NCBI GenBank assembly: GCA_943789485.1
Contig: CALSUH010000011.1
Location: 186,001 to 250,000 of the forward strand
DNA: 64,000 nt
Direction: 5' to 3'
Source: an uncultured Pseudomonadales bacterium
GTDB lineage: Bacteria; Pseudomonadota; Gammaproteobacteria; Pseudomonadales; Pseudohongiellaceae
This document shows, one piece after another, positions 19,931 to 30,711 of the stretch. Under the pieces are notes generated by a model that was not told the DNA's origin, made no database searches, and was given only the letters and a program-made list of their open reading frames with translations. A program made the translations under genes and the position numbers. Numbering within the stretch: the first letter of the stretch is position 1; every line of letters begins with the position of its first letter.

Positions 19931-22192
19931 TCATTCTTCTCCCACCCACTTAACCAGGGTCTGCTTAAGAACCTTCATCGCAACAGGCTTTGCCATATAG
20001 TCATCCATCCCCGCAGCCAGACAGCGCTCCGCCTCACCGTGAAGAGCATTGGCCGTAATGGCGACGATAGGCGCACGTTTTCCTGTGCTTTTTTCGTCCT
20101 TGCGGATCGCGTCGGTCAGTTGAAAGCCGTCCCATATAGGCATGTGGCAATCCGAGAGAAGCATGCAGTAAGGCTTGGCTTTCCACATATCGAACCCTTC
20201 CTTGCCATTGTTGGCAATCTCGCACTGATACCCTAAAGCGTTAAGTTGCTTATGGATAACCAGCTGATTAGTCAAGTTGTCTTCAGCCAAAAGGATTAGC
20301 TTGCCTTGATTCAGGGCTTCTTCGACGGTTGGGGCCTGCACCCTTTCCATTAAGTCGTCGTCATCGTGATGAATTTCAGGGCTGGCCCGGCCGGCCGCAA
20401 TGGCGACGGCATTTATTAGGGCACTGCGCCTCATAGGACTGGTGTCCATCATCGTCACTTCCTCAATTCCCTCAAGGATGTGGTCTTGATCTTTATGCTG
20501 CCGATTGTTACCGACGACAAATCGGGGATAAGGCATCAGACCAGCGTCTATAAAATTTTTGCGCAGACTGATTACTTTCGCATAATCATCTAAGTCTGGG
20601 ATGACGATAATTGATTCAGAGCCAAAAGTGTCTTCGGCATTTTTGAAGAATTGAAGGCATTCATCAATACCCATCGTAACCTCTACCTCAGCATTCTCGT
20701 GGCGAAGGTAGCTCTGACAAACTTCCCGATAACTCTCGCTTGAGCTAGCCACGAGAACATGCAGGCCTGAAAGGTCATCAGCCTTATCTTTTTCAAGCCC
20801 TTTGTTAGAATCAGCTAAGGATAATTCAAACCAGAAGGTTGACCCTTTACCCGTCTCGCTGATCACGCCAATTTCACCACCCATCAGTTGAGTCATTTTT
20901 TTGGAGATGGCAAGACCTAAGCCCGTTCCCCCAAACTGCCGCGTCGTCGACGTGTCTGCCTGGCTAAATTCTTCAAACAAGCCTGACTGGGCTGCTTTGG
21001 AAATCCCAATGCCATGATCGATAACGCTGAAGCGTATTCGAGAATAGCCAGCATCAGAGACAACTTTATCGGCTCGGATTAGCACTTCCTTGCCAGGCCC
21101 AGAAAACTTGATGGCGTTGCCGCCTAAGTTGATAAGAATCTGTCGGACTCGGGTGGGGTCACCTTGTATCAGCGAGGCTATATCAGGGTCAATGTAGGTC
21201 AGGAGGTCAATTCCTACTTTGCTCGCATTGAGAGCCAATGTCTGCGCCGCTGCGTCGATGCAGTCCGCTAGAGACATATCGACAATCTCTATGTTAAGTT
21301 TGCCTGCCTCTATTTTTGAGAAATCCAGAATATCGTCGATGATAGTGAGCAGCGAATGACCGGAGTCTCGCACTGTGCTCAACATCTCGCGCTGTTCAGT
21401 GTCAAGCTTGGTCTCGATTAGCAGGGCAACCATTCCCACTACTCCGTTCATCGGCGTGCGGATTTCATGTGACATCGTCGCCAGGAACGCAGACTTGGCT
21501 GCAAGTGCGTCTTCGGCAGTTTCTTTAGCTGAGCGTAATTTAGTTTCCAGATTTTTACGTTCCGTAGCGTCAAGGCGTAGTGTCTGTATTCTAGCCAGCG
21601 CAAGCTCGAGATCTTTATTACCCTGTATCAACTCCTTGTTCTGCTCTTTATATTGGCTAGTTTGTAGTCTTAAGGTGGCTCCATACCCAACGGTTAAAGC
21701 TACAAATAAAGCCATTAACAATGATGTTCCTACCGATCGATTTAACGCTGTCCAGAAGTCCTCAAGGCTTTTAGCAGGTGGAAAAACCCCAATATAATGG
21801 TAGTAACCACTTATTAAAAATACCAGAACCATTACCATCAAAAAGGCTAGAACATGGGTAGGCCTCCCGTAAATTGAAAGCAACATAGTAGTACAGGCAA
21901 AAAGCAGGGGAGCATGGCTATAGAGTCCCTGAGCTGTAACGCCAAAAAAAGATGCCATTAAAAGTGTTGTGAGCAACAGCAGCCATTTGTAATTTATCGC
22001 CACTCGATGTCTAAAAATATAGACGATATCGATAAGAATGAAATTTATAGCTAAAATATCCCACGAAGAATTTGATTCAGGAGAGAGTCTTCGGGCGGAA
22101 ACTACAGCAAAAAAGAAAGGTGATGCGACTGCGCACCAAAAGAAAAGTCGATTTATTAACTCAACTTGCAAGGATTTAAGCGCAGTTTTCAT
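19931..22192 (-). CDS. Hybrid sensor histidine kinase lacking an Hpt domain (HK3)
   Basis: 753 residues. About six hydrophobic helices (residues 12-175) form the sensor, followed by a coiled coil, HisKA with [11 protein letters not shown] (His 242), HATPase ([16 protein letters not shown]), a degenerate receiver region, and REC with phospho-Asp in [12 protein letters not shown]. The protein ends at VKWVGEE, right after REC, whereas HK1 continues into an Hpt domain. A mobile-element end repeat lies 5 bases beyond the stop, so the Hpt may have been cut off. Phosphate would need to leave via another Hpt, for example that of HK1 or HK2. Bases 19942-21483 are almost identical to HK1. Confidence 0.9.
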   Translation of the reverse strand: MKTALKSLQVELINRLFFWCAVASPFFFAVVSARRLSPESNSSWDILAINFILIDIVYIFRHRVAINYKWLLLLTTLLMASFFGVTAQGLYSHAPLLFACTTMLLSIYGRPTHVLAFLMVMVLVFLISGYYHYIGVFPPAKSLEDFWTALNRSVGTSLLMALFVALTVGYGATLRLQTSQYKEQNKELIQGNKDLELALARIQTLRLDATERKNLETKLRSAKETAEDALAAKSAFLATMSHEIRTPMNGVVGMVALLIETKLDTEQREMLSTVRDSGHSLLTIIDDILDFSKIEAGKLNIEIVDMSLADCIDAAAQTLALNASKVGIDLLTYIDPDIASLIQGDPTRVRQILINLGGNAIKFSGPGKEVLIRADKVVSDAGYSRIRFSVIDHGIGISKAAQSGLFEEFSQADTSTTRQFGGTGLGLAISKKMTQLMGGEIGVISETGKGSTFWFELSLADSNKGLEKDKADDLSGLHVLVASSSESYREVCQSYLRHENAEVEVTMGIDECLQFFKNAEDTFGSESIIVIPDLDDYAKVISLRKNFIDAGLMPYPRFVVGNNRQHKDQDHILEGIEEVTMMDTSPMRRSALINAVAIAAGRASPEIHHDDDDLMERVQAPTVEEALNQGKLILLAEDNLTNQLVIHKQLNALGYQCEIANNGKEGFDMWKAKPYCMLLSDCHMPIWDGFQLTDAIRKDEKSTGKRAPIVAITANALHGEAERCLAAGMDDYMAKPVAMKVLKQTLVKWVGEE
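19942..21483 (-). repeat. Inverted duplicated kinase core, copy 2 (within HK3)
   Basis: This copy matches 6359-7895 in opposite orientation, with a handful of substitutions outside a divergent island at about 20553-20748 (the degenerate receiver). Confidence 0.93.
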
Positions 22193-22399
22193 TTATTTTC
22201 CTTTAAGGAGATTTCAGGATTTGTATAAATGGTGATGACAGAATTAGCTCATTTTTTCAGGCGCCACGAAAACTATTATTGATTCAAATGCGCGAATATG
22301 TGCTAAAAAAATTGTGGTGAAAATTAGCTTTATTTCGCAAAAACACTGACGTGAGATTATTGCTTTTAGATGGTCATTATAAACGCATTGCATATTGAG

Positions 22400-22816
22400 C
22401 TACATAATTTTGCGAAAATTTAGCATCAATGTTTTGGCTTTACCGGCACTGATTTTTTTTTCATGCTCAGACTTATCCGAGATGAGAAAATCCGAGAAGC
22501 CCTCACTTGAGTCCCCAGATAGGTTCAAATAGGCCATACTCCAATTTGAAAATTCACGGCGCTCTATAAACCCTTTAAACATAAGGATAATACCATGGTG
22601 CCTAGTATCCCTACTGATTTTTAGCATGAGCTCCATGATCTTCTGTTCCTGGCCTTCTATTGTCTGCATGAAATTGCCGTCTTTATAGGCAAGTAATCCT
22701 GTAATACCAATTTTTAGGTTAGCGGTCCGCGATTGCTCGAGCAAGTTGTTGAGTTCTTTCTCAGTGTATAGATAGCTGGTGGTGCTAGCATAAATAATTT
22801 GAAAAATTTTGCTCAT
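22400..22816 (-). CDS. BLUF-domain blue-light photoreceptor
   Basis: 138 residues. The BLUF domain fills residues 3-95: IIYAST with the photoactive Tyr near residue 9, Asn and ITGLL in RTANLKIGITGLL, the key Gln in FMQTIEGQEQ, the DTRHHG segment, and the Trp/Met pair in SNWSMAY. These residues bind FAD and run the light-driven hydrogen-bond switch. There is no fused output domain, so it must act on a partner protein. Its place next to HK3 and near the stressosome suggests light input to this region, which is inference from context only. Confidence 0.9.
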   Translation of the reverse strand: MSKIFQIIYASTTSYLYTEKELNNLLEQSRTANLKIGITGLLAYKDGNFMQTIEGQEQKIMELMLKISRDTRHHGIILMFKGFIERREFSNWSMAYLNLSGDSSEGFSDFLISDKSEHEKKISAGKAKTLMLNFRKIM

Positions 22817-22916
22817 GTGGCAATAAACCTCTAGTATTTTCCAGGTTTTGTAACGTTAATTGGCCTATTAATTCGGGATTATCCCACTCTTTCTAGTAGA
22901 TAACCATGTGGCGCCC

Positions 22917-23165
22917 TAGAAAAGATCCTATTTCAACCTTGGGTTTAAGCTTGAAGCAGCCCAGTTGGTTGTTGGCCAGAATTATTCGGTTAGGCTGGCA
23001 GCCGAAGCGGTTAATGTGAGTGCCTCACCCATGAATAAATGGTCAAAGATTCAGTCGTAGAGAGAACTGCCGAGATAATGCTCCGATGGATAGGGTTTAC
23101 AGGGGCTTTAAGACTGAATGGATGCCCTCGATTGAAAAAGAGAAGGAACATGAAAAACACAGTGA
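22917..23165 (+). pseudogene. IS3-family remnant (OrfA and OrfB scraps)
   Basis: A frame at about 22938-23059 reads FNLGFKLEAAQLVVGQNYSV then AAEAVNVSASPMNKWSKIQ, clearly IS3 OrfA. A second frame near 23075-23130 reads DNAPMDRVYRGFKTEWMP, the end of the OrfB DDE domain. Most of the transposase between them is gone. Confidence 0.75.
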
Positions 23166-23171
23166 AAAAGA

Positions 23172-23201
23172 GAGGGGATACTGACAAGCTAACAGCTTAG
23201 T
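23172..23201 (+). repeat. Possible IS6-family end sequence
   Basis: GATACTGACAAGCTAACAGC plus TTAGTGCCCC resembles the IS6-type end at 30040 (GTTGACAAGTTAACTGTCAG...). It coincides with the point where the DUF2955-like gene is cut. Confidence 0.5.
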
Positions 23202-23547
23202 GCCCCTTCTTCTTATCCTTCATCCAGAAAAAATCGAATACTGCGACGGCGACAATTATCATACCTGCCCAGCGAGCGCCATTGAGAAGTGGAATTACAG
23301 CGATGCCTAGACAAATCGGCAGCAGCAGACCAACGAGTAAGCCTATGGCCTTACCAAGGGTTGGAACTGGCATAGGAGTAGCTAGGAGGAACATGGTGAA
23401 AACAGCCGCGATGAAACTCATATCCCAATTCACTATTTGGGAAAAAACAAGCGAGAGGCTAGTGCCGAAAGCCAGGCGGAAAATTCTGCGGTTAGCTGTG
23501 GCGGCTTTGGGGTTGGATGCTAAATCTATCGGTGTATTGCTAGTCAT
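23197..23547 (-). pseudogene. Truncated DUF2955-like inner membrane protein
   Basis: 116 residues with three hydrophobic stretches (RLAFGTSLSLVFSQ..., FIAAVFTMFLLATPMPVPT, LLVGLLLPICLGIAVIPLL). The start matches the N-terminal region of DUF2955 membrane proteins, which pair with HlyD-type periplasmic adaptors in efflux systems and are normally about 340 residues. The C-terminus here is a charged tail (KDKKKGH) created at an IS junction. The adaptor fragment lies just upstream in the same orientation, which supports the assignment. Confidence 0.6.
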
Positions 23548-23589
23548 GATGGCTGCAGCGGTTCGAAAACTGTTAAAAAGGCCTGTCCT

Positions 23590-23735
23590 CTAGAATGCGT
23601 AGGTTAGAATGCTGTTTATATCCACATAGATTCGCGCTAGCCAATTAAACAGACCATGCTCACCGGTGTACACTATTGCGGAAACCTGAGACCCCACTCG
23701 GAGAGCTTGGCGCGCATCGTTATCGGCGATACTAA
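23590..23735 (-). pseudogene. C-terminal fragment of an HlyD-family efflux adaptor
   Basis: The fragment SIADNDARQALRVGSQVSAI, then YTGEHGLFNWLARIYVD, matches the end of HlyD/EmrA/AaeA-type adaptors. The rest is missing because the upstream side is replaced by the IS6 remnant; the open frame continues to 23799 only by reading antisense IS DNA. Confidence 0.6.
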
Positions 23736-24171
23736 AATCGATCAATACGGGGAAGCTATTCGCCTTATGTACAATAGGTTTGGATCGAAATTTGCGCAAA
23801 GGTTAAGAAAAAGTCAGCCAGAGTATGGTGATATTTTTCATCGACGAGATCTTCGTTAAGATCCACGGGAAGCCGCATTATTTTTGTCAGGCCGTAGACC
23901 AAGATGGCGAAGTAGTTGATGCGCTTATTCAGAAGTGCAGTAATGGGCGGTAAAGCGCCTTTATTAAGCGGTTATTGTGCTAACACAAAGGCAAGCCAAG
24001 GAAGGTTGCCGCGGATAAATTGAGATGCGATGGTGCAGCTAATAGAGAATTGATTCCAGATTCGGGTCACGATATAACCCAGTACATCAACAATAAAGCT
24101 GAGCTCTCTCTTGAGCCAACACGAGCGGGCATGCGCGAGAGCCTAACCAGGTTTTCTGATTTTGGCAGTTA
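23730..24171 (+). pseudogene. Decayed IS6-family transposase
   Basis: Frames show IDQYGEAIRLMYNRFGSKFA (helix-turn-helix end), then a shift near 23840 to DEIFVKIHGKPHYFCQAVDQ and DGEVVDALIQK (first catalytic Asp region), a stop at 23951, and finally a C-terminal piece with DITQYINNKAELSLEP, where the HNR-type NNRAE segment holds the last catalytic Glu. It ends near GCAGTTAACTTG, close to the family end sequence. Confidence 0.75.
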
Positions 24172-24192
24172 ACTTGCTAATATCAGTTGTGG

Positions 24193-24212
24193 CATTTATG
24201 GTGCCATAAATG
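24193..24212. promoter_or_regulatory. Perfect 9-bp inverted repeat, possible operator
   Basis: CATTTATGG-TG-CCATAAATG lies about 160 bases upstream of the REC protein gene. It could be an operator or a small cruciform. No regulator can be assigned. Confidence 0.35.
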
Positions 24213-24373
24213 AAGCTAATTACCTTCCTAATACAATTAAAAGTCTACCTCTGCTCGCTAGAAATTTTGTTATACTGGGCGAAGGAAAATAGTAAATAAA
24301 GCCTGCTCTAAGGACTATTTTTGATGCTTCGGTAGTGGTGATTTTTAATAAATTTCGCTAATTACTAAAAGCA

Positions 24374-25132
24374 ATGGATTTCACTATGCAGAACGAACTT
24401 GTTAAAAATCTCGAAGAAAAAACTATTCTTCTAGTCGATGATGATCCATTTTCGGTGTCAAGTGTTGATCGGGTTCTGAAAATATTGGGCATGTCAAATG
24501 TTGAAAAAGCTGAGAATGGCCAGCAAGCACTAAAGGTTCTCGAGCGGAGAAACGTTGACGTATTGTTAACTGATATTCAGATGCCAACAATGAACGGGCT
24601 TGAATTGATAAGGCAAATTCGCTGTGGTCATTCACTAGCCCCTCAAGGATTGCCTGTAGTTATTTTTACTGCGTTTTCTACTGATCAAACACTCCGCTCC
24701 GCACTCGAACTCGATGTAAATGGCTTTCTCTCAAAACCAGTTAAACCTCTGCATGGGATACAGAAAATAATTCAGGCGCTGATCGAGAAAGAACAACGCC
24801 TGCGAGCAGTTGATGACTATGCCCTGGTCAACACTGATTTGGAGGAGCTACTTTCTGGTTTTTCCAGTGATGAGATTGGAAAGAATACGAGTGTTAAAGC
24901 CGATGAACAGCAGGTGGAACTGTATAGGCTAAAACCCAATATGCGCTTGACTCGAAATGTCATTCATCAGAATGGGGGGTTGCTTTTAGCTGCAGGGTTT
25001 CTCCTCCAAGAAAGTACGATAAACCGCCTAAAAGATCTGCGCCCATTTTTGCTGGACGTGACGTTTTATATAGAAATGACCGCCGAGACGCTGACAAGTT
25101 TAACTACCGATCTTTCAGAATTTGGCGCATGA
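24374..25132 (+). CDS. Response regulator with an HD-GYP-associated C-terminal segment
   Basis: 252 residues. A receiver at the N-terminus (ILLVDDDPF, phospho-Asp in LLTDIQMPTMNG, VIFTAF, LSKPVKP) is followed by a linker and a C-terminal segment of about 60 residues (LKPNMRLTRNVIHQNGGLLL, AAGFLLQESTINRLKDL). That segment resembles the piece that precedes or accompanies HD-GYP domains in REC-HD-GYP proteins, but no HD or GYP motif is present. Output function is unknown. It lies alone between IS debris and the spermidine-synthase-like gene. Confidence 0.75.
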   Translation: MDFTMQNELVKNLEEKTILLVDDDPFSVSSVDRVLKILGMSNVEKAENGQQALKVLERRNVDVLLTDIQMPTMNGLELIRQIRCGHSLAPQGLPVVIFTAFSTDQTLRSALELDVNGFLSKPVKPLHGIQKIIQALIEKEQRLRAVDDYALVNTDLEELLSGFSSDEIGKNTSVKADEQQVELYRLKPNMRLTRNVIHQNGGLLLAAGFLLQESTINRLKDLRPFLLDVTFYIEMTAETLTSLTTDLSEFGA

Positions 25133-25207
25133 CCTATTCAAAAATGGTCAAGCGCGATAGATTCTCACCAGGGGTCACTCAATTTTTATACCGAGTTTGA
25201 GGGAGTT

Positions 25208-27652
25208 ATGAAGTTGAAACACGCCCAACATGCCGGCTTGATCTGGTTGTTCGCAGCCACGATTTTCCTCAGTGCCTTCTTGCTTTTTCAGGTGCAGCCA
25301 ATGATCGGCAAGTTCATTCTGCCTTGGTTCGGCTCCACCCCTGGTACGTGGACAACGGCATTGATGTTCTTCCAATTGAGTTTGCTTGGTGGCTACGTCT
25401 ATGCCCACCTTGTGGTTAGTCGTCTGAGTTGGAGAGCGCAGGCGATTCTGCACGGGGTTTTGTTGGCGCTAGCGCTGCTAGTGTTGCCCATCGCGCCTGC
25501 CGAGGCATTGAAACCGCTTGACCCTGGCGCCCCTGTGGGTCGTATTTTTCTTATTTTAACGCTGTCTGTCGGTGCGCCATTTTTTTTACTTGCGGCTACA
25601 GCCCCTCTCCTGCAACGTTGGTTCGCTCATCTGTACCCTGATAAGTCACCGTATCGTCTCTACGCTCTTTCCAATTTTGGTTCGCTGTTAGCGTTGTTGT
25701 CCTATCCCTTTATTGTTGAACCTCTATTTCGCCTTCAGGTTCAGTCCTGGATATGGTCGTTGGCTTATGTGGTGTTTGTAGTTCTGTGTGCTGCCTGTGG
25801 GTGGCAGCTGTGTCGCTCGCGAATTAACGAGAAGAAAGTTGCGGTGAATTCTGAGGATGGCACGAAGCCACAAGTGAATGTGGAGAATAGGCCAGCAACC
25901 GGTACTGCCTTAATGTGGCTGTCATTGTCAGCCTGCGGATCAGGTCTGCTGATGGCTACGACGAATCAGATGTCAATTGATATCGCCTCGGTTCCCTTCC
26001 TCTGGATTGTTCCGCTAAGCCTTTATCTGCTGACATTTATCCTCTGCTTCGATAGTGAGCGCTGGTATTACCGCCCCTTGTTCTCGGCATTGCTGCCGCT
26101 GGTGTTGATTAATACCCTGCGGCTGCTTTATATAGGCGAAGATCTGGAAATTGTAGATCAATTGCTAGGTTACTCATTGACCCTGTTTGTATGTTGTATG
26201 TGTTGCCACGGTGAATTGGCTCGATTGCGTCCAGTGCCTAAGCAACTGACTCTATTCTTTCTCATTGTTTCCGCCGGGGGGGCTTTGGGAGGAATGTTTG
26301 TAGCTATTTTAGCGCCGATGATTTTCACCGGGTTTTACGAATTCCATAGCTTGCTCATCATGTGTTATTTGCTGGTGGTGTTGGCGCAACTGCCAGGGAT
26401 TTTTAGTAGTGAATATGATGCAGGCAATGGGGTGTTGATTCGAGTGCTCTCAGCATTTTGCTGGGCAGCAGTTCTATGTGCCATTATTTTCGGCGCGTAC
26501 TATTCTTTTATTCCGGACACCTGGTCTATCTATAATCTCGGCTCCACTGCAGGCGAAACGTTCGTGAGCTGGCAGACAAACATGGCACAAGTCCTGCCGA
26601 TTAGTCTTGGTCTGCTGGTGGTGACTCTGGAGATATGGAGGCGGACTCAGGGTGCAACACTTCTGACATGGTGGGGCTCGAATCGTGGTGTCACTAGGCT
26701 TGGAGTGAGCGCGGTGCTGACACTGGGTCTAGTTTCGCTGGTCGGCGCTTTGAATTGGCAAGTCCAAATAACACAGAGCCGCATGATTGAAGGGGCGCGC
26801 AACTTTTACGGTGTTCTATCAATTAACGAGCGCGGAGCCCGCGACTCTAGGTTTCGGCTTTCACTCAACAATGGCCGCATCCGTCACGGAGAACAACATC
26901 AATTATATCCAACTTGGCCCACCACGTATTTTGGGCCCGAGTCAGGAATTGGGGTAGCTATTATAAATCATCCCGCACGCGCTGATGCTAGTCACCAGTT
27001 CCGCATTGGTGTGGTGGGTTTGGGAGCGGGAACTTTAGCCGCCTATGCTAATACTCACATTAATCCAGAAGGATCAACGGACTCCTATGTAACGACACGT
27101 GATGTTGGTGCTGAAGATTACCTTCGCTTCTATGAACTTAATCCCCTAGTGGTGCAGTGGGCTAGGGAGCACTTCACATTCTTACAAGATGCCAGTGACC
27201 GGGGGTCAGACGTTGATGTGATCGAGGGTGATGCTCGTATTGTATTGGAGCGCCAGCTCCGGCAAGGAGATGGCCAGCGCTTTGATGTGCTCGCCATCGA
27301 TGCTTTCAGTAGCGACGCCGTGCCGATTCATTTGTTGACGCTTGAAAGTATTCAGATCTACCTTGAGCATCTAAATAAAGGCGGTATTCTCGCCCTGCAC
27401 GTTACCAATCGCTATGTCGACTTAATTCCTATAGTTGCTCGTTTGGCTGAAGCGGTGGAGGTGGAAGCGATCTACATTGATAACCAATCCAATAGAACTC
27501 GATTTGTTGATTCTACTGATTGGATACTATTAACCAATAATCGAACTTTTCTTGATAACGAAGCTGTGTATGTTAACCGTGCGCCGATGCCTGTGCCTGG
27601 CTCCCTTTGGACTGACGACTTTAGTAGTCTCTTTGGGATAGTTCATTTGTAG
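25208..27652 (+). CDS. Fused membrane/spermidine synthase-like protein
   Basis: 814 residues. About a dozen membrane helices occupy residues 10-530 (start FLSAFLLFQVQPMIGKFILP; second half with SGLLMATTNQMSIDIASVPF). A soluble methyltransferase-fold domain related to spermidine synthase follows (residues about 595-800: RIGVVGLGAGTLAAYA for the nucleoside site, VIEGDARIVLE, and LAIDAFSSDAVPIHLLT). This matches the fused MFS/spermidine synthase family. The catalytic polyamine reaction is not established for the family, so substrate is left open. The segment ALGGMFVAILAP at 26282-26320 recurs out of context in the next gene. Confidence 0.88.
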   Translation: MKLKHAQHAGLIWLFAATIFLSAFLLFQVQPMIGKFILPWFGSTPGTWTTALMFFQLSLLGGYVYAHLVVSRLSWRAQAILHGVLLALALLVLPIAPAEALKPLDPGAPVGRIFLILTLSVGAPFFLLAATAPLLQRWFAHLYPDKSPYRLYALSNFGSLLALLSYPFIVEPLFRLQVQSWIWSLAYVVFVVLCAACGWQLCRSRINEKKVAVNSEDGTKPQVNVENRPATGTALMWLSLSACGSGLLMATTNQMSIDIASVPFLWIVPLSLYLLTFILCFDSERWYYRPLFSALLPLVLINTLRLLYIGEDLEIVDQLLGYSLTLFVCCMCCHGELARLRPVPKQLTLFFLIVSAGGALGGMFVAILAPMIFTGFYEFHSLLIMCYLLVVLAQLPGIFSSEYDAGNGVLIRVLSAFCWAAVLCAIIFGAYYSFIPDTWSIYNLGSTAGETFVSWQTNMAQVLPISLGLLVVTLEIWRRTQGATLLTWWGSNRGVTRLGVSAVLTLGLVSLVGALNWQVQITQSRMIEGARNFYGVLSINERGARDSRFRLSLNNGRIRHGEQHQLYPTWPTTYFGPESGIGVAIINHPARADASHQFRIGVVGLGAGTLAAYANTHINPEGSTDSYVTTRDVGAEDYLRFYELNPLVVQWAREHFTFLQDASDRGSDVDVIEGDARIVLERQLRQGDGQRFDVLAIDAFSSDAVPIHLLTLESIQIYLEHLNKGGILALHVTNRYVDLIPIVARLAEAVEVEAIYIDNQSNRTRFVDSTDWILLTNNRTFLDNEAVYVNRAPMPVPGSLWTDDFSSLFGIVHL

Positions 27653-27847
27653 AATTAACCGCAGTATTTAAATATCACGAGATGTGACTTCGTCGGTAGT
27701 ATTCCAGTGTGAAAATGGTACGATAATGTAATAGGAAGTATTCAATATTCTCTAGAGCTTTGGAATTTATATTCCAAATTAAGGAGTCGATGACTACTTC
27801 GCCTACAACACTTCCGAATAAAAAACTGAGTAAACTTCGAGAATCTA

Positions 27848-29359
<1,512 letters not shown>

Positions 29360-29473
29360 GGGCGTCGAGTACTTTAGGAAATTTTTTCGGGCGTGTCAGA
29401 GTGCACGGCCAACGGCCTTGCAAAAGGCATAGTACGCCGCACCAAATCGTAAGCAATTGAAAAAAATAAAAAA

Positions 29474-29500
29474 TCGGGGATACAGGGGCTTGAACCCCAA
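29474..29500 (-). other. tRNA 3'-end-like fragment
   Basis: On the minus strand, TTGGGGTTCAAGCCCCTGTA then TCCCCGA resembles a T-arm plus acceptor strand without CCA. No 5' half is present. It may be an integration scar or chance similarity. Confidence 0.3.
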
Positions 29501-29651
29501 GCAAACGGGTTATAGAAACGTCTTAGTACGACCTTAATCTAGCTTGATTTAAGGGATGAATTCAACGAGTTAACCTTTAATCCAATTTGATCTGCTTTGA
29601 TGTAAAATGCTTACGTATTGTTTACATTACATTTTCCCTCTTTACCCTAAC

Positions 29652-29775
29652 TTTGTTGGCATTTGGTATCAGTTGAAAACTACCGGCATGCCTTTGCGAC
29701 GGGGAAAAGGCGGTGACGATACAGAAATGCCTAATTGGAATTTGTTCTCGATTTTGCTAGTTAACTTGCCAATAC
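29652..29775 (+). mobile_element. IS6-family 3' end remnant
   Basis: The frame WHLVSVENYRHAFATGKR matches the C-terminus of IS6 transposases (RHLVSAENYR...). GTTAACTTGCCAATAC near 29760 corresponds to the right inverted end, compare GTTAACTTGTGGATACC at 32072 and GTTAACCTGTCGATACC at 47141. Confidence 0.65.
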
Positions 29776-29779
29776 TATT

Positions 29780-30022
29780 ATGAATACAAATTTTTCATCA
29801 CATACTATGCGTTTTCAGCTAGCTATTTCTGCGGACGAGTATCTGGCCTATTACCAGGGGAGCATTAAGAATATTCAGGTGCGCACTGCGGACAATCGAA
29901 CTATTCGATTCCCTGCCAGCGCGGTTCAAGAGTTCCTCACCCATGGAGGTATATTTGGCACATTCGAAATTCAGTTTGATGGGGAAAACAAACTGATAGG
30001 GATTAAATTAATAACCCCATAG
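29780..30022 (+). CDS. DUF2835 family protein
   Basis: 80 residues, standard for DUF2835, a small family common in gammaproteobacteria. Diagnostic features: FQLAISADEYLAYYQGSIKN, a VRTADNRTIRFPASAVQEF strand-helix segment, and GGIFGTFEIQFD. Function is unknown. The start lies a few bases after an IS6 right end, so its promoter may be partly IS-derived. Confidence 0.85.
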   Translation: MNTNFSSHTMRFQLAISADEYLAYYQGSIKNIQVRTADNRTIRFPASAVQEFLTHGGIFGTFEIQFDGENKLIGIKLITP

Positions 30023-30039
30023 GATAGTGAGGAGTAACA

Positions 30040-30092
30040 GGGGTGTTGACAAGTTAACTGTCAGCTTGTCAGAGCCCTAGTATGAGCTAAGC
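30040..30092 (+). mobile_element. IS6-family left-end remnant
   Basis: GGTGTTGACAAGTTAACTGT then CAGCTTGTCAGAGCCC matches the inverse of the right-end consensus GGTATYGACAAGTTAAC. A diverged copy lies at 46983-47037. With the right end at 31876-32088 it brackets about 2 kb. Confidence 0.55.
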
Positions 30093-30249
30093 AATAATGG
30101 CCAAACACCACCAATTCCTAGCCGAGAGCCCTCGTGCCTAATGACCCGAGTACAATGTCCGCACACGAAAAATAATAACTTCCTGTTAAACCAGTACTTG
30201 GTACTACCAAGATAACTCCCTATCTGAAAAAATTTGGCGCATGATTCAA

Positions 30250-30531
30250 TCATAGATTCTCAAGCGGCATCGGTTCCCATCGAAAATCATTCAATATGTC
30301 GCGTTCCTCCGTGACGCGTTTAAGCTCTTTCTTGAGTTGCCGTATCTTAGCCTGCTCGATAGACCTAGATTGATGCTTAACAGAATCGGGTTCGTATTTC
30401 TTTCGCCAAGCGTAAAAGCGGTGTGTTGTGATGCCAAGACGGCTGTCTACTTCTGCCACACTGTGGCCTTTTGCAACTACCTGTCGAACTGCTTCTACTC
30501 TACATTCTTCTGTGTATCGATTGTTGCTCAT
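30250..30531 (-). pseudogene. IS3-family OrfA, truncated
   Basis: From the internal ATG at 30531 the product (MSNNRYTEECRVEAVRQVV) has the OrfA helix-turn-helix (HSVAEVDSRLGITTHRFYAW) and a leucine-zipper segment (IRQLKKELKRVTEERDIL). After ERDIL the normal KKAxAYFA tail is replaced by a short foreign end, and no OrfB follows. A longer frame starts at 30567. Confidence 0.75.
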
Positions 30532-30711
30532 ACTGACCCTTCTTAAAGCCTTTTTGGATGACTGCAAGGTGTCTAGTAAAGTGATAGCGATTCAACTAAC
30601 AGATTAACGATGCAGGTTTTCATCTCAGCTGTCGATTCAATTAGTGAGGCAACAGGGACTCTAATTCCGGACAAATGGATTATAAGGCAGCTACTCTAAC
30701 CAGCTAATTTT

